From JANQSP01 sp965226095 (GTDB taxonomy: Bacteria > Bdellovibrionota > Bdellovibrionia > Bdellovibrionales > UBA1609), in contig OZ245336.1 in the NCBI GenBank assembly GCA_965226095.1, forward strand, positions 248,001 through 312,000: a stretch of 64,000 nucleotides of DNA, written 5' to 3'. Within the stretch, counting starts at the first letter, position 1; every line of letters starts with the position of its first letter. The notes beneath the pieces were generated by a model that saw only the letters and a list, made by a program, of their open reading frames with translations, was not told the origin of the DNA and searched no databases. The position numbers and the translations under genes were made by a program. Positions 35,121-44,493 of the stretch are shown here, piece after piece.

Positions 35121-35651
35121 ATGAGCAAAGCACCTATAAATAATAAAGAAAACGATACTTTTCAACTGTCCCAGGAAGGTTTAAAGTTCGTAAAAAAAGA
35201 GCTAAATCGTTATGAAACCAAACGCTCAGCTATTTTGTCCTGCCTCTATCGTGTACAAAAAGAAAATGGAGGTTGGATACCCTCTTCAGCTATCTCTTAT
35301 TTAAGCCGCATCATGGATCTACCGGAAGCTTGGATTCATGAAGTTTTAAAATTTTATACAATGTACAATACAAAGCCTGTAGGTCGTCTACATATTCAAG
35401 TTTGCTGTAACCTTTCTTGCGCCATGAATGGCTCCCGGGAGTTGGTAGAACATTTATGTCAGAAATTTAATGTGAAAGAAGGACAAATCAGTGAAAACGG
35501 TGTTGTGACCATCAGTCGAGTGGAGTGCCTGGGGGCCTGTGATATAGCTCCTATGGCTCAAGTCAATGATCAATATATAGGTCCTTTAAAAAAAGAAACT
35601 GTTGTGCAACAAATGAAACAATTACTGACTAATACAGATTCAAAAAAATAA
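35121..35651 (+). CDS. nuoE: NADH-quinone oxidoreductase subunit E (24-kDa)
   Basis: This peripheral-arm subunit holds the 2Fe-2S cluster N1a. The 176-residue protein has the four ligands as Cys95-x4-Cys100 (VCCNLSC) and Cys136-x3-Cys140 (ECLGACD), plus a helical N-terminal domain with GGWIPSSAISYLSRI. It is plus strand and would normally run directly into nuoF. Here a 5-kb gene on the opposite strand separates it from nuoF at 41059, so it is transcribed independently. Confidence 0.94.
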   Translation: MSKAPINNKENDTFQLSQEGLKFVKKELNRYETKRSAILSCLYRVQKENGGWIPSSAISYLSRIMDLPEAWIHEVLKFYTMYNTKPVGRLHIQVCCNLSCAMNGSRELVEHLCQKFNVKEGQISENGVVTISRVECLGACDIAPMAQVNDQYIGPLKKETVVQQMKQLLTNTDSKK

Positions 35652-35670
35652 ATTCTAATTTACTGAAAGT

Positions 35671-38600
35671 CTAATCTTCACTATCAGTGCGAATATAAGG
35701 GGTTGTTGAAAGATTTGTAAGATTTCCTGTTGGATTTTCTAATAAACTCATTACTATCAAAGAAACATTGGACCTCACAATCAATTGCCATTTACCCAAT
35801 CCATCTCCTAAAGCTCCTTCCAAATCGTCCATTCCGAATTCTAATGCTTTGGATGTTACTCTACGTGTTTTATTTGCCGGTACAGTAAATGTTACATCTG
35901 TTCCAGGTGTATTCCCTGCACCATCCATACCACTGACAACCACTTCCGCATCTTCTTCATTTAAGTTACTTATATGAAGCACACTCACCTGATTTTCATT
36001 GCTACCAGGATTAAAAAAAGCTACCCGATGATAAAGTCCTTTTTCCTCTTCCTGGCTCACCACTACATCATGCATAGAGGTTAAAAAACCATCTTGAGTA
36101 CGTATGTAAGACATAACACTTATATCTTTTTGTTCACTGGATAACTCCAAACACCAATCACCCTCTCCAGCCCCCGTACTACCTGATAAATCCTTTTCTG
36201 TATTACCTAATTCCAAGTCTGTTGAATTAAAATGCCGGGTCTCACCAGCATCCACACTTAAGCTAAGTGAATCATATTCAAAACCTGTGTTATTAAAAGC
36301 CGTAATAGTTACACTGATCTCCTCATCTAACGGATTAACCACTCGTACAAATCCTTCTCTTCCAGTTTCATCTGCATTTGATGGAAACAGTGGCACAATA
36401 TACTTGGTTTTGTTGTGATCATCATTGGTATGATCTTCTTTCCTAACTTTTAAAACAGTTGATAAATTCGATAAATAACCTGTAGAGCTTTCCAGAAGAT
36501 TCATTATTACAAGTGGCTTATCTGATTTAACTGACAATTGCCACTTTCCTGTTCCTTCTCCTAAACTTCCCTCACTCATATTCAATCCCACACCAGACTC
36601 TAAATCTATGGATGTCAGCTTTTGTGCTGTACCTGCTGGTAAAGATAATTTAATAAGACTTCCTGGAGATAACCCAACACTATCAACACCACTAATAGAT
36701 ACTTCTACCTCTTCTTCATAGGGATTGATAAGTCTTAATACACTGACTTGATCCGTATTACTTGCAGGATTAAATATGGGCACTTGAAATTGATTCCAGC
36801 TTTTCATAGATACACGATCATGCATAGAAGTAACAAAGCCACTTGGAGTTCGGATGTAGGATAAAACCTCTATCTCCAACTCATTACTTTTAACTTCCAG
36901 TCTCCAATCTCCTTGACCCATGCCTGTACTTCCCATCAATCCTTTTTGTTCATTTCCTTGCTCTAAATCTGTTGAATTAAAATGCACAACACTGTTAGCG
37001 TTTATTGTTACACTGATGGGTCCATAGACCTGATTGTTATCATCATAAGCTGTTACACTTACAGTTCCAGATTCCGAAGAATGATTGATAATTCGAACAA
37101 AACCCTCATAATTTGCACTGGAGGCAGCTGGAAACAAAGCAACAAGGAAAGGACCTTCCACCACTAAATCAAACTCTTGATCTGCAGTGAGATCATGCTG
37201 ATTTTTTGCTTGTACTTTGATTGTTGTAGTTCCAGGAGTTAGTCCTATTGCTTCTAAGTAGATTTCGTTGTCCAATTCACCTTTTCGAATTCTAAAAAAT
37301 GCTAATTTGGGATTTGAAGATTCTACAGTGAAAGATAGAGAATATCCTTCCGGATCCGAGAAGTACTCCATTAGGTTGAGTTTTTCTTCACTCCATACAT
37401 TAACTGTCTTTGTAGGAATTTCAGTAATTATCTGAGGAGAACGATTCTCATCACTGACATCTGTGATATTGATAGTGACAGAAATCGTGTCACTTCCACC
37501 ATTTCCATCCCTGACAGTTATAGTGACTAAGTATCTGTTTTTTGTTTCGTAATCTAAAGCCGCTGAGGTTTTTATTTGTCCTGTACTGAAATTAATACTG
37601 AAAGAACTGGCATTCGTTCCTCCAAGAGAATAGGTAAGAGTGTCCTTATCCACATCGGTGGCGGACACTGCTGATCCAATATTGATACCGGAAATGGTAT
37701 TCTCGGCTATCGATCTAGTGGTGCCTGATCCTTCTGAAAAAACCGGTGCCGTGTTTGTTCCTTCATCCATATCAGTGATATTGATAGTGACAGAAATCGT
37801 GTCACTTCCACCATTTCCATCCCTGACAGTTATAGTGACTAAGTATCTGTTTTTTGTTTCGTAATCTAAAGCCGCTGAGGTTTTTATTTGTCCTGTACTG
37901 AAATTAATACTGAAAGAACTGGCATTCGTTCCTCCAAGAGAATAGGTAAGAGTGTCCTTATCCACATCGGTGGCGGACACTGCTGATCCAATATTGATAC
38001 CGGAAATGGTATTCTCGGCTATCGATCTAGTGGTGCCTGATCCTTCTGAAAAAACCGGTGCCGTGTTTGTTCCTTCATCCATATCAGTGATATTGATAGT
38101 GACAGAAATCGTGTCACTTCCACCATTTCCATCCCTGACAGTTATAGTGACTAAGTATCTGTTTTTTGTTTCGTAATCTAAAGCCGCTGAGGTTTTTATT
38201 TGTCCTGTACTGAAATTAATACTGAAAGAACTGGCATTCGTTCCTCCAAGAGAATAGGTAAGAGTGTCCTTATCCACATCGGTGGCGGACACTGCTGATC
38301 CAATATTGATACCGGAAATGGTATTCTCGGCTATCGATCTAGTGGTGCCTGATCCTTCTGAAAAAACCGGTGCCGTGTTTGTTCCTTCATCCATATCAGT
38401 GATATTGATGGTGACAGAAATCGTGTCACTTCCACCATTTCCATCCCTGACAGTTATAGTGACTAAGTATCTGTTTTTTGTTTCGTAATCTAAAGCCGCT
38501 GAGGTTTTTATTTGTCCTGTACTGAAATTAATACTGAAAGAACTGGCATTCGTTCCTCCAAGAGAATAGGTAAGAGTGTCCTTATCCACATCGGTGGCGG

Positions 38601-40635
38601 ACACTGCTGATCCAATATTGATACCGGAAATGGTATTCTCGGCTATCGATCTAGTGGTGCCTGATCCTTCTGAAAAAACCGGTGCCGTGTTTGTTCCTTC
38701 ATCCATATCAGTGATATTGATGGTGACAGAAATCGTGTCACTTCCACCATTTCCATCCCTGACAGTTATAGTGACTAAGTATCTGTTTTTTGTTTCGTAA
38801 TCTAAAGCCGCTGAGGTTTTTATTTGTCCTGTACTGAAATTAATACTGAAAGAACTGGCATTCGTTCCTCCAAGAGAATAGGTAAGAGTGTCCTTATCCA
38901 CATCGGTGGCGGACACTGCTGATCCAATATTGATACCGGAAATGGTATTCTCGGCTATCGATCTAGTGGTGCCTGATCCTTCTGAAAAAACCGGTGCCGT
39001 GTTTGTTCCTTCATCCATATCAGTGATATTGATGGTGACAGAAATACTGTTATTGCCACCGTGTTCATCTGTAACTTTTGCAGTGACTGAGTAACTGTTC
39101 TTTGTTTCATAATCCAAAGCCGCACTGGTGCTGAGTTGACCGGTTGATGTGTTAATAATGAAAGAGCTGGCATCAGTGCCTTCAAGACTATAAGTGATAG
39201 TATCGTTATCGATATCGGTGGCAGTTACCGCTGAACCAATGTTTGTATTAGATGCTGTATTTTCCGCTACTAATCGAGTGGTACTTGTCCCTTCTTGAAA
39301 TACAGGATCGTGATTTGTCTTATTGCCATCATTATGAAATGTACGTCTCACTATAACTGTATAGGTTTTCGATGTACCATTTTCAGCCATAACACTGACT
39401 GCGATGATATTGGAACCTGATCGCATCCCGCTTACTGTACGTGTTGTGCCTGTTGTACCTACCCTTGCATCTGCAATAAGCACGCTGGCTCCACTGTGAT
39501 TGGCTGTGGCTGTCACTACTGTACTTGTCACACTGTGGGCAACATGTGCCTTATAACTTGTGGTTCCACTAGAGAATGTGCCAATATCAATTCCTGATAA
39601 ACTGAGCGCACTAAGAGTTGCATCACTGGAAAGACTTGGATCTGGCCCTGATGAACTCGGCCAGACTACTCCTGAATCCGTACGAATGTTTACTCCACTG
39701 GGAAGGTTAAGAACACCACGAGGAAGTTTTCTTAAAAGTGGATTATCCCTTAAATCAATTTCTTCAATCGAAGTTAATCCATCAAACAGTCCGTCGGCGA
39801 CATCTGCCATCCCAATTGCATTATAACCAAGATCCAATCTGCGTAAATTAGACAAACCGGCGAATACTCCTGCCGGAAGCGCTTGCGATCCAAAACCATA
39901 AGGATGATATTCATACCACATATCAAACATATCCAAAACTTCCAGTTTTGTGAGAGAACTAAAAAACCCGTAAGGTAAAGTTAAAATACGATTACTGCCA
40001 ATCTTCAGTGTTCGCAGATTTGGTAAATTGCGCCAGATCTGAGAGTTAATCTTTTCACCTACTTTTGTACCTTCTGGACGATTGGGATTTCCAGCCGGTT
40101 CATAAGTCATATTATTGGTTGTTACACTAAGCAAACGAAGGTTTGTTAGCCCTTGAAAGAAATTTGCGTTTGTTATTTCACTTAAATCAATATTGTTGAG
40201 ATATAAATCATTAAGTTGTCTAAGAAACCAGGAGGGTGCTCCATTTAAGGCATATCCACTGTTGCTTATCCAGATACATCCTGGACACCCTAATATACTC
40301 ACACCAGTGAGGCCATTAAAATCACCATCTTGAAAGCTATTGATTATACCATGATATTCATCGATTATAAGTTCTTCAATACCAGCTAATTGAGCACTTG
40401 TAAGTGTTGTTTGATAAGTATCATTATCAGGATCACAGGTTGCACTCGATCCTGAAACAGCATCAAGGATTGCTCTTCGTACAAAAGCACTTCTACCGCA
40501 AAATTGTCGCGCATCAATGGTTGCGGAATATGCCTGAATAGGTAAAATTAATGTAAAAAGAAAACTGCTGACAAGAACACCTAAGCAACAGAGTGAAGGA
40601 CTATGTAAATATGTAAATTCTTTCTTAGTAGTCAC
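35671..40635 (-). CDS. Giant secreted LRR/cadherin-repeat surface protein
   Basis: The product is 1654 residues with a signal peptide (about 15-38). Domains in order: an LRR cap (CGRSAFVRRAILDAV) and irregular LRRs (about 85-325); a cadherin-like beta-sandwich (about 335-435); one diverged cadherin repeat (about 443-538); five almost identical 104-residue cadherin repeats (538-1057) with Ca-binding ATDVDKDTLTYSLGG; another Ig/cadherin-like domain (to about 1155); and a duplicated module of about 235 residues at 1160-1395 and 1407-1640. The module holds GxGxGDWxLxVxS and LExxTGxLxNLST motifs. There is no sortase, anchor or type IX signal that I recognise. It is probably an adhesin. It separates nuoE from nuoF. 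Confidence 0.88.
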   Translation of the reverse strand: MTTKKEFTYLHSPSLCCLGVLVSSFLFTLILPIQAYSATIDARQFCGRSAFVRRAILDAVSGSSATCDPDNDTYQTTLTSAQLAGIEELIIDEYHGIINSFQDGDFNGLTGVSILGCPGCIWISNSGYALNGAPSWFLRQLNDLYLNNIDLSEITNANFFQGLTNLRLLSVTTNNMTYEPAGNPNRPEGTKVGEKINSQIWRNLPNLRTLKIGSNRILTLPYGFFSSLTKLEVLDMFDMWYEYHPYGFGSQALPAGVFAGLSNLRRLDLGYNAIGMADVADGLFDGLTSIEEIDLRDNPLLRKLPRGVLNLPSGVNIRTDSGVVWPSSSGPDPSLSSDATLSALSLSGIDIGTFSSGTTSYKAHVAHSVTSTVVTATANHSGASVLIADARVGTTGTTRTVSGMRSGSNIIAVSVMAENGTSKTYTVIVRRTFHNDGNKTNHDPVFQEGTSTTRLVAENTASNTNIGSAVTATDIDNDTITYSLEGTDASSFIINTSTGQLSTSAALDYETKNSYSVTAKVTDEHGGNNSISVTINITDMDEGTNTAPVFSEGSGTTRSIAENTISGINIGSAVSATDVDKDTLTYSLGGTNASSFSINFSTGQIKTSAALDYETKNRYLVTITVRDGNGGSDTISVTINITDMDEGTNTAPVFSEGSGTTRSIAENTISGINIGSAVSATDVDKDTLTYSLGGTNASSFSINFSTGQIKTSAALDYETKNRYLVTITVRDGNGGSDTISVTINITDMDEGTNTAPVFSEGSGTTRSIAENTISGINIGSAVSATDVDKDTLTYSLGGTNASSFSINFSTGQIKTSAALDYETKNRYLVTITVRDGNGGSDTISVTINITDMDEGTNTAPVFSEGSGTTRSIAENTISGINIGSAVSATDVDKDTLTYSLGGTNASSFSINFSTGQIKTSAALDYETKNRYLVTITVRDGNGGSDTISVTINITDMDEGTNTAPVFSEGSGTTRSIAENTISGINIGSAVSATDVDKDTLTYSLGGTNASSFSINFSTGQIKTSAALDYETKNRYLVTITVRDGNGGSDTISVTINITDVSDENRSPQIITEIPTKTVNVWSEEKLNLMEYFSDPEGYSLSFTVESSNPKLAFFRIRKGELDNEIYLEAIGLTPGTTTIKVQAKNQHDLTADQEFDLVVEGPFLVALFPAASSANYEGFVRIINHSSESGTVSVTAYDDNNQVYGPISVTINANSVVHFNSTDLEQGNEQKGLMGSTGMGQGDWRLEVKSNELEIEVLSYIRTPSGFVTSMHDRVSMKSWNQFQVPIFNPASNTDQVSVLRLINPYEEEVEVSISGVDSVGLSPGSLIKLSLPAGTAQKLTSIDLESGVGLNMSEGSLGEGTGKWQLSVKSDKPLVIMNLLESSTGYLSNLSTVLKVRKEDHTNDDHNKTKYIVPLFPSNADETGREGFVRVVNPLDEEISVTITAFNNTGFEYDSLSLSVDAGETRHFNSTDLELGNTEKDLSGSTGAGEGDWCLELSSEQKDISVMSYIRTQDGFLTSMHDVVVSQEEEKGLYHRVAFFNPGSNENQVSVLHISNLNEEDAEVVVSGMDGAGNTPGTDVTFTVPANKTRRVTSKALEFGMDDLEGALGDGLGKWQLIVRSNVSLIVMSLLENPTGNLTNLSTTPYIRTDSED
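37463..39022 (-). repeat. Five 312-bp tandem repeats, virtually identical
   Basis: The unit recurs at exactly 312-bp spacing (GTGATATTGAT at 37463, 37775, 38087, 38399 and 38711, with the next partial copy at 39023). The only difference I could see is ATAGTG versus ATGGTG near each unit start. Each encodes one 104-residue cadherin repeat. Such identity implies recent expansion or gene conversion. Confidence 0.95.
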
Positions 40636-41058
40636 CTTAACTGTTCCTCTTGTGTAAATTTACTGAGTTAAACAGCTACTCCCTTAGTCTATTCACCTTT
40701 TGAAATACCATTTATCAACAAATCATCTGCTGGAATCGCCAAAAATTCATTTAGCTCCATTTATTATGTACTAAAAATAACACATAAAAATAATCGTTTT
40801 ATATATTAAATATGTGCACATTGTCAAAAAATTTTACATTCATTATCCGCACTTGTGAAAAATGTTCTCACTTTTGAAAAATATTCTCACTTTTGAAAAA
40901 TGTTAATTCATTTAAAATCTCTTTTTCAATAATCCGCTAACCAATGATTTAAAAAACCAATCCTTCAATAGCTGATACAGATCAAATAAAGAAATTTTAA
41001 ATATTTAAAAAGCAATTACTCTTGTCAACAAAAGAGAAAATGTTAAACAATAATATAT
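40636..41058. other. 423-bp intergenic region with a 19-bp tandem repeat
   Basis: This AT-rich region lies between the divergent starts of the giant surface-protein gene and nuoF, so both promoters should lie here. At 40856-40905 there are two full 19-bp copies (TGAAAAATGTTCTCACTTT with one change) and the start of a third. I see no convincing consensus promoter or riboswitch. The repeat could be an operator array. Confidence 0.5.
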
Positions 41059-42333
41059 ATGGAACATAAACTATTAAGTGAACACTATCATAAAGATGAA
41101 TACCAAAGCTTTACAGGTTATAAAGCTTGTGGAGGCTATGCTGTCTTGAAAAAAGCGCTTCAACAACAGCCGGAAGCACTTGTTCAGCTGATTAAAGACT
41201 CTGGCTTAAGAGGGCGTGGAGGAGCAGGTTTCCCAACAGGAGCAAAATGGGGATTTTTACCAAAAAATGGAGAGCCCCGCTATCTTCTTTGTAATGCGGA
41301 CGAAGGAGAACCTGGTACTTTTAAAGATAGACTCATGATGGAAAGAGCCCCTCATCAACTCATTGAGGGAATGCTTATTTCTGCCTGGGCTATTGGGTCT
41401 CATAAATCCTACATTTACATTCGAGGAGAATACCACCAATGTATTTCCATTATAAAAAAAGCCATCGATGAGGCTTATGATCAAGGATATTTAGGAAAAA
41501 ACATAGCTAACTCCTCATTTACCCATGATATGGATATTTATATAGGAGCTGGAGCCTATATCTGCGGAGAGGAAACAGGAATGATCTCCTCATTAGAAGG
41601 TAAAAAAGGAAATCCTAAACTCAAGCCCCCTTATCCTGCCGTCAAAGGTTATTTGGAAAAACCAACTATTGTCAATAATGTGGAAACATTAGCGGCAGTG
41701 GTACCCATTGTAAAAGATGGAGTAAAAAAATTTCGATCCATTGGCACAGAAAAATCTCCAGGCACAAAGTTTTTTTCAGTCAGCGGCTGTGTACAAAAAC
41801 CAGGCAATTATGAAGTGCCATTAGGTTATCCCTTAATGGATCTTATAGAGTTAGCTGGTGGTTTAAGAAAAGATCGACAGCTTAAAGCTGTTATCCCTGG
41901 CGGAACCTCGGCACCGGTGTTAACGGCTAAGGAATGTCATTTAGCCAAGATGGACTTTGAATCTCTTAGTGATCTTGGAAGTATGTTGGGCTCCGGGTCA
42001 GTCATTGTTATAGATGATTCCTGTTCCATGGTGGATCTATTAGCTGTTACAGAACATTTTTATCATCATGAATCCTGCGGACAATGCACTCCCTGTAGAG
42101 AGGGAACCGGCTGGCTAAGTAAAGTAGTAAAAGAAATTTTAAATGGTAGAGGAAAACTGCAAGACCTGGATCTTATTCAAGGTATTGCTGAAAACATGAT
42201 GGGAAAAACAATTTGCGCTCTATCTGATGCGGCGGCTTTGCCAGCTATCAGTTTTGTGACAAAATTTAGAGAAGAGTTTGAAACTCATATTAGAAATACA
42301 CCAGTAAAACAAACAGGAGATTTAAGTGCCTAA
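41059..42333 (+). CDS. nuoF: NADH-quinone oxidoreductase subunit F (NADH/FMN-binding)
   Basis: This subunit oxidises NADH, holds FMN and the 4Fe-4S cluster N3, and passes electrons into complex I. The 424-residue protein has the NADH-binding GRGGAGFPTG (52-61), FMN-site NADEGEPGTFKDR, GAGAYICGEETG, and cluster ligands Cys340, Cys343, Cys346 (CGQCTPCREG) and Cys386 (TICALSD). All motifs are intact. nuoG starts 8 bp before its stop. nuoE is separated from it by the reverse-strand surface-protein gene. Confidence 0.97.
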   Translation: MEHKLLSEHYHKDEYQSFTGYKACGGYAVLKKALQQQPEALVQLIKDSGLRGRGGAGFPTGAKWGFLPKNGEPRYLLCNADEGEPGTFKDRLMMERAPHQLIEGMLISAWAIGSHKSYIYIRGEYHQCISIIKKAIDEAYDQGYLGKNIANSSFTHDMDIYIGAGAYICGEETGMISSLEGKKGNPKLKPPYPAVKGYLEKPTIVNNVETLAAVVPIVKDGVKKFRSIGTEKSPGTKFFSVSGCVQKPGNYEVPLGYPLMDLIELAGGLRKDRQLKAVIPGGTSAPVLTAKECHLAKMDFESLSDLGSMLGSGSVIVIDDSCSMVDLLAVTEHFYHHESCGQCTPCREGTGWLSKVVKEILNGRGKLQDLDLIQGIAENMMGKTICALSDAAALPAISFVTKFREEFETHIRNTPVKQTGDLSA

Positions 42334-43867
42334 ATGTAAAATCAATAATATTGAAGTCGAAGTACCGGAAGGTACTAATATTATTTCTGCTTTTAAAAAA
42401 ATAAACCAGGATATTGCTCACTATTGCTGGCATCCGGGGTTATCTGTCGCTGGTGTGTGCCGACTTTGTATGGTGGATATTGAAGGTATCCCAAAACTAC
42501 AAATTGCCTGCAACACAGAAGTCAAAGACGGCATGGTGATTAGCAATCAATCTGAAAAAGTGAAAGAAACAGTAAAATGGGGTTTGGAATTCCATTTAAT
42601 TAATCACCCTTTGGATTGTCCTATTTGTGATCAAGCCGGTGAGTGTGAACTGCAAGAACAATATATGCGATTTGGACAATACCAACCAGGGATGGGAGAA
42701 AGAAAAGTTAAAAAAAGAAAAGTTGTAGACCTAGGATCTAAAATTGTTTTGGATTCAGAACGATGTATTCTTTGTTCCCGTTGTGTCCGCTTTACAGATG
42801 AAGTATCCAAAACACATGAACTGGGTATTTTTAATCGAGGTGATCAAAGTGAAATCGGTGTATTCAAAGACAAACCCTTGAATAATAATTATGCTGTTAA
42901 TACGGTGGATATTTGCCCGGTGGGAGCTCTTACTTCAAAAGATTTTCGTTTTCAACAAAGAGTGTGGTATCTAAAAACCGCAAACTCTATTTGCACTGGT
43001 TGTTCCACAGGCTGTAATACAAAAATAGATTATAATGAAGAAAGCTTATTTCGTGTACGTCCTCGCTATAACGAAAAAATAAACAAGTACTGGATGTGTG
43101 ATAAAGGTCGAGGTTTATATGAATTACCAAATAAAAAACATCGCCTCACCCAGGCTATATGCCCTGATAATAATATGAATAATAGTATTAAAACATTAGA
43201 AACCTTTAAAAAACAAATTATAGATAAAAAAAATTCAGCAACAGCGCTTATTTTAACTGCACAATACACCCTGGAGGAATATGAAGATATCGTTTCCACA
43301 TTTATAAATCTACAAAAAGAGGGAACAAATTCCATTTACTATTGGAAAAATAATGAAAATAGTTTCAATGATTTTGATAATCTTCTTCTGAGGGGGGATA
43401 AAAATCCAAACACCAAAGGTTTATTACAGATCTTAAATAAATATAATGTCAATACAAACTGGAACACATTAGAGGATCGACTTAACAATAAGGAGTTGGA
43501 TACACTATTGGTAGCTGGACCAGAAAACCAAAAAGTGTATCCTGATCTCAATCAAAAATTATCCCTGTTTTCCACGAGCTGTAAAAACATCCTTTGGTGG
43601 ACCGCTCATCCATTGCCAAAAAATGATTTAAAAGAAACTAAAATCTGGCAAATCCCCTCCAAAACTTTCTTTGAAAAAACCGGAACTTATGTGAATCACG
43701 CCGGCATTGCTCAAACAGTAAAAGCGATTGAAATATTGGTGCCATCTGCTTTGTCACTGTCTGAGTCTTCTGTTGTTTTAAGAGGTGAAGTTTTAAGAAA
43801 ACAAAAACCAGCTTTTCTAAACACTATGAAAACCAATCATTTCACAGCTCAAAAAGGTTTATTATAA
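42326..43867 (+). CDS. nuoG: NADH-quinone oxidoreductase subunit G, short form
   Basis: This peripheral-arm iron-sulfur subunit is 513 residues. The N-terminal 2Fe-2S ferredoxin domain has Cys34, Cys45, Cys48 and Cys62. The NuoG-type cluster motif HPLDCPICDQAGECELQ follows, then a 4Fe-4S domain (CILCSRC and ICPVGAL), then a CTGCSTGCNT motif that opens the molybdopterin-oxidoreductase-like domain. That last domain is only about 290 residues and poorly conserved. Family members are typically 680-900 long, so much of it is missing, though the electron-transfer clusters are retained. It overlaps nuoF by 8 bp. The gene that would normally follow, nuoH, is not here. Confidence 0.93.
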   Translation: MPKCKINNIEVEVPEGTNIISAFKKINQDIAHYCWHPGLSVAGVCRLCMVDIEGIPKLQIACNTEVKDGMVISNQSEKVKETVKWGLEFHLINHPLDCPICDQAGECELQEQYMRFGQYQPGMGERKVKKRKVVDLGSKIVLDSERCILCSRCVRFTDEVSKTHELGIFNRGDQSEIGVFKDKPLNNNYAVNTVDICPVGALTSKDFRFQQRVWYLKTANSICTGCSTGCNTKIDYNEESLFRVRPRYNEKINKYWMCDKGRGLYELPNKKHRLTQAICPDNNMNNSIKTLETFKKQIIDKKNSATALILTAQYTLEEYEDIVSTFINLQKEGTNSIYYWKNNENSFNDFDNLLLRGDKNPNTKGLLQILNKYNVNTNWNTLEDRLNNKELDTLLVAGPENQKVYPDLNQKLSLFSTSCKNILWWTAHPLPKNDLKETKIWQIPSKTFFEKTGTYVNHAGIAQTVKAIEILVPSALSLSESSVVLRGEVLRKQKPAFLNTMKTNHFTAQKGLL

Positions 43868-43965
43868 AGAAAATACTAAAAACATTTCCTTATTTACAGT
43901 AAACAAAAGATTTTTATAGGTAAAATCAACAGGATTGATTATAATCCTTAAGAGGTTATTATTTT

Positions 43966-44490
43966 ATGAGTCGTGTAAATAGAAAAACCAGCCAGTCCAC
44001 TAATTATCTCCCTGCTATTTTAAAGGGTTTAATTTTTACTTTTAAAAAAATGCTATTGAATCTTTTTAGAAGAAAAAAAATGATAACTCTTAATTATCCA
44101 GAAGAACATTATTCTTATGGCCCTCGATTTAAAGGCAATCATATCTTAACAGTAAAAAAAGATGGAGCTCTTCGCTGTACAGCCTGTATGTTATGTGCAA
44201 CCAACTGTCCGGCCGATTGTATTAAAATCACTGCTTCAGAACATGATTCGCCGGAAGTGGAAAAATATCCCATCTCCTATGAAATCGATATGCTTCGCTG
44301 TGTGTTTTGTGGATATTGCGAGGAAGCCTGTCCAGTGGATGCTATTCGTATGGGGCCTGAATGGCAAACAGCTGGTGTAAGTGGTACACCTTTTATCTAT
44401 GATATAAAACACTTATCCAAGCGCGAAAGTCTTAAAGGTGGTGTGCTTTCCATAGTAGACGATAAAGAAAGAATTAAAGCCGGACTCTAA
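43966..44490 (+). CDS. nuoI: NADH-quinone oxidoreductase subunit I (2x[4Fe-4S])
   Basis: NuoI carries clusters N6a and N6b, linking the peripheral arm to NuoB. The 174-residue protein has two ferredoxin motifs: Cys71/74/77/81 (CTACMLCATNCP) and Cys112/115/118/122 (CVFCGYCEEACP). The N-terminus is basic and would lie at the membrane. It follows nuoG with a 98-bp gap that holds a 6-bp hairpin (AGGATT/AATCCT at 43931-43948) and an AAGAGG ribosome-binding site. nuoH and nuoJ-N are not in the window. Confidence 0.95.
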   Translation: MSRVNRKTSQSTNYLPAILKGLIFTFKKMLLNLFRRKKMITLNYPEEHYSYGPRFKGNHILTVKKDGALRCTACMLCATNCPADCIKITASEHDSPEVEKYPISYEIDMLRCVFCGYCEEACPVDAIRMGPEWQTAGVSGTPFIYDIKHLSKRESLKGGVLSIVDDKERIKAGL

Positions 44491-44493
44491 TGT

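Noticed and set aside
37463..39022. Regular repeats as a CRISPR array
   Set aside because: The unit is 312 bp, fully coding, and without unique spacers.
37640..39094. Five identical 68-74-residue plus-strand ORFs at 312-bp spacing
   Set aside because: They are antisense shadows of the cadherin repeats; the regular spacing comes from the repeat, and they have no ribosome-binding sites.
43868..43965. Remnant of nuoH between nuoG and nuoI
   Set aside because: The 98-bp gap has no hydrophobic reading frame or NuoH motif; only a small hairpin and a ribosome-binding site are seen.
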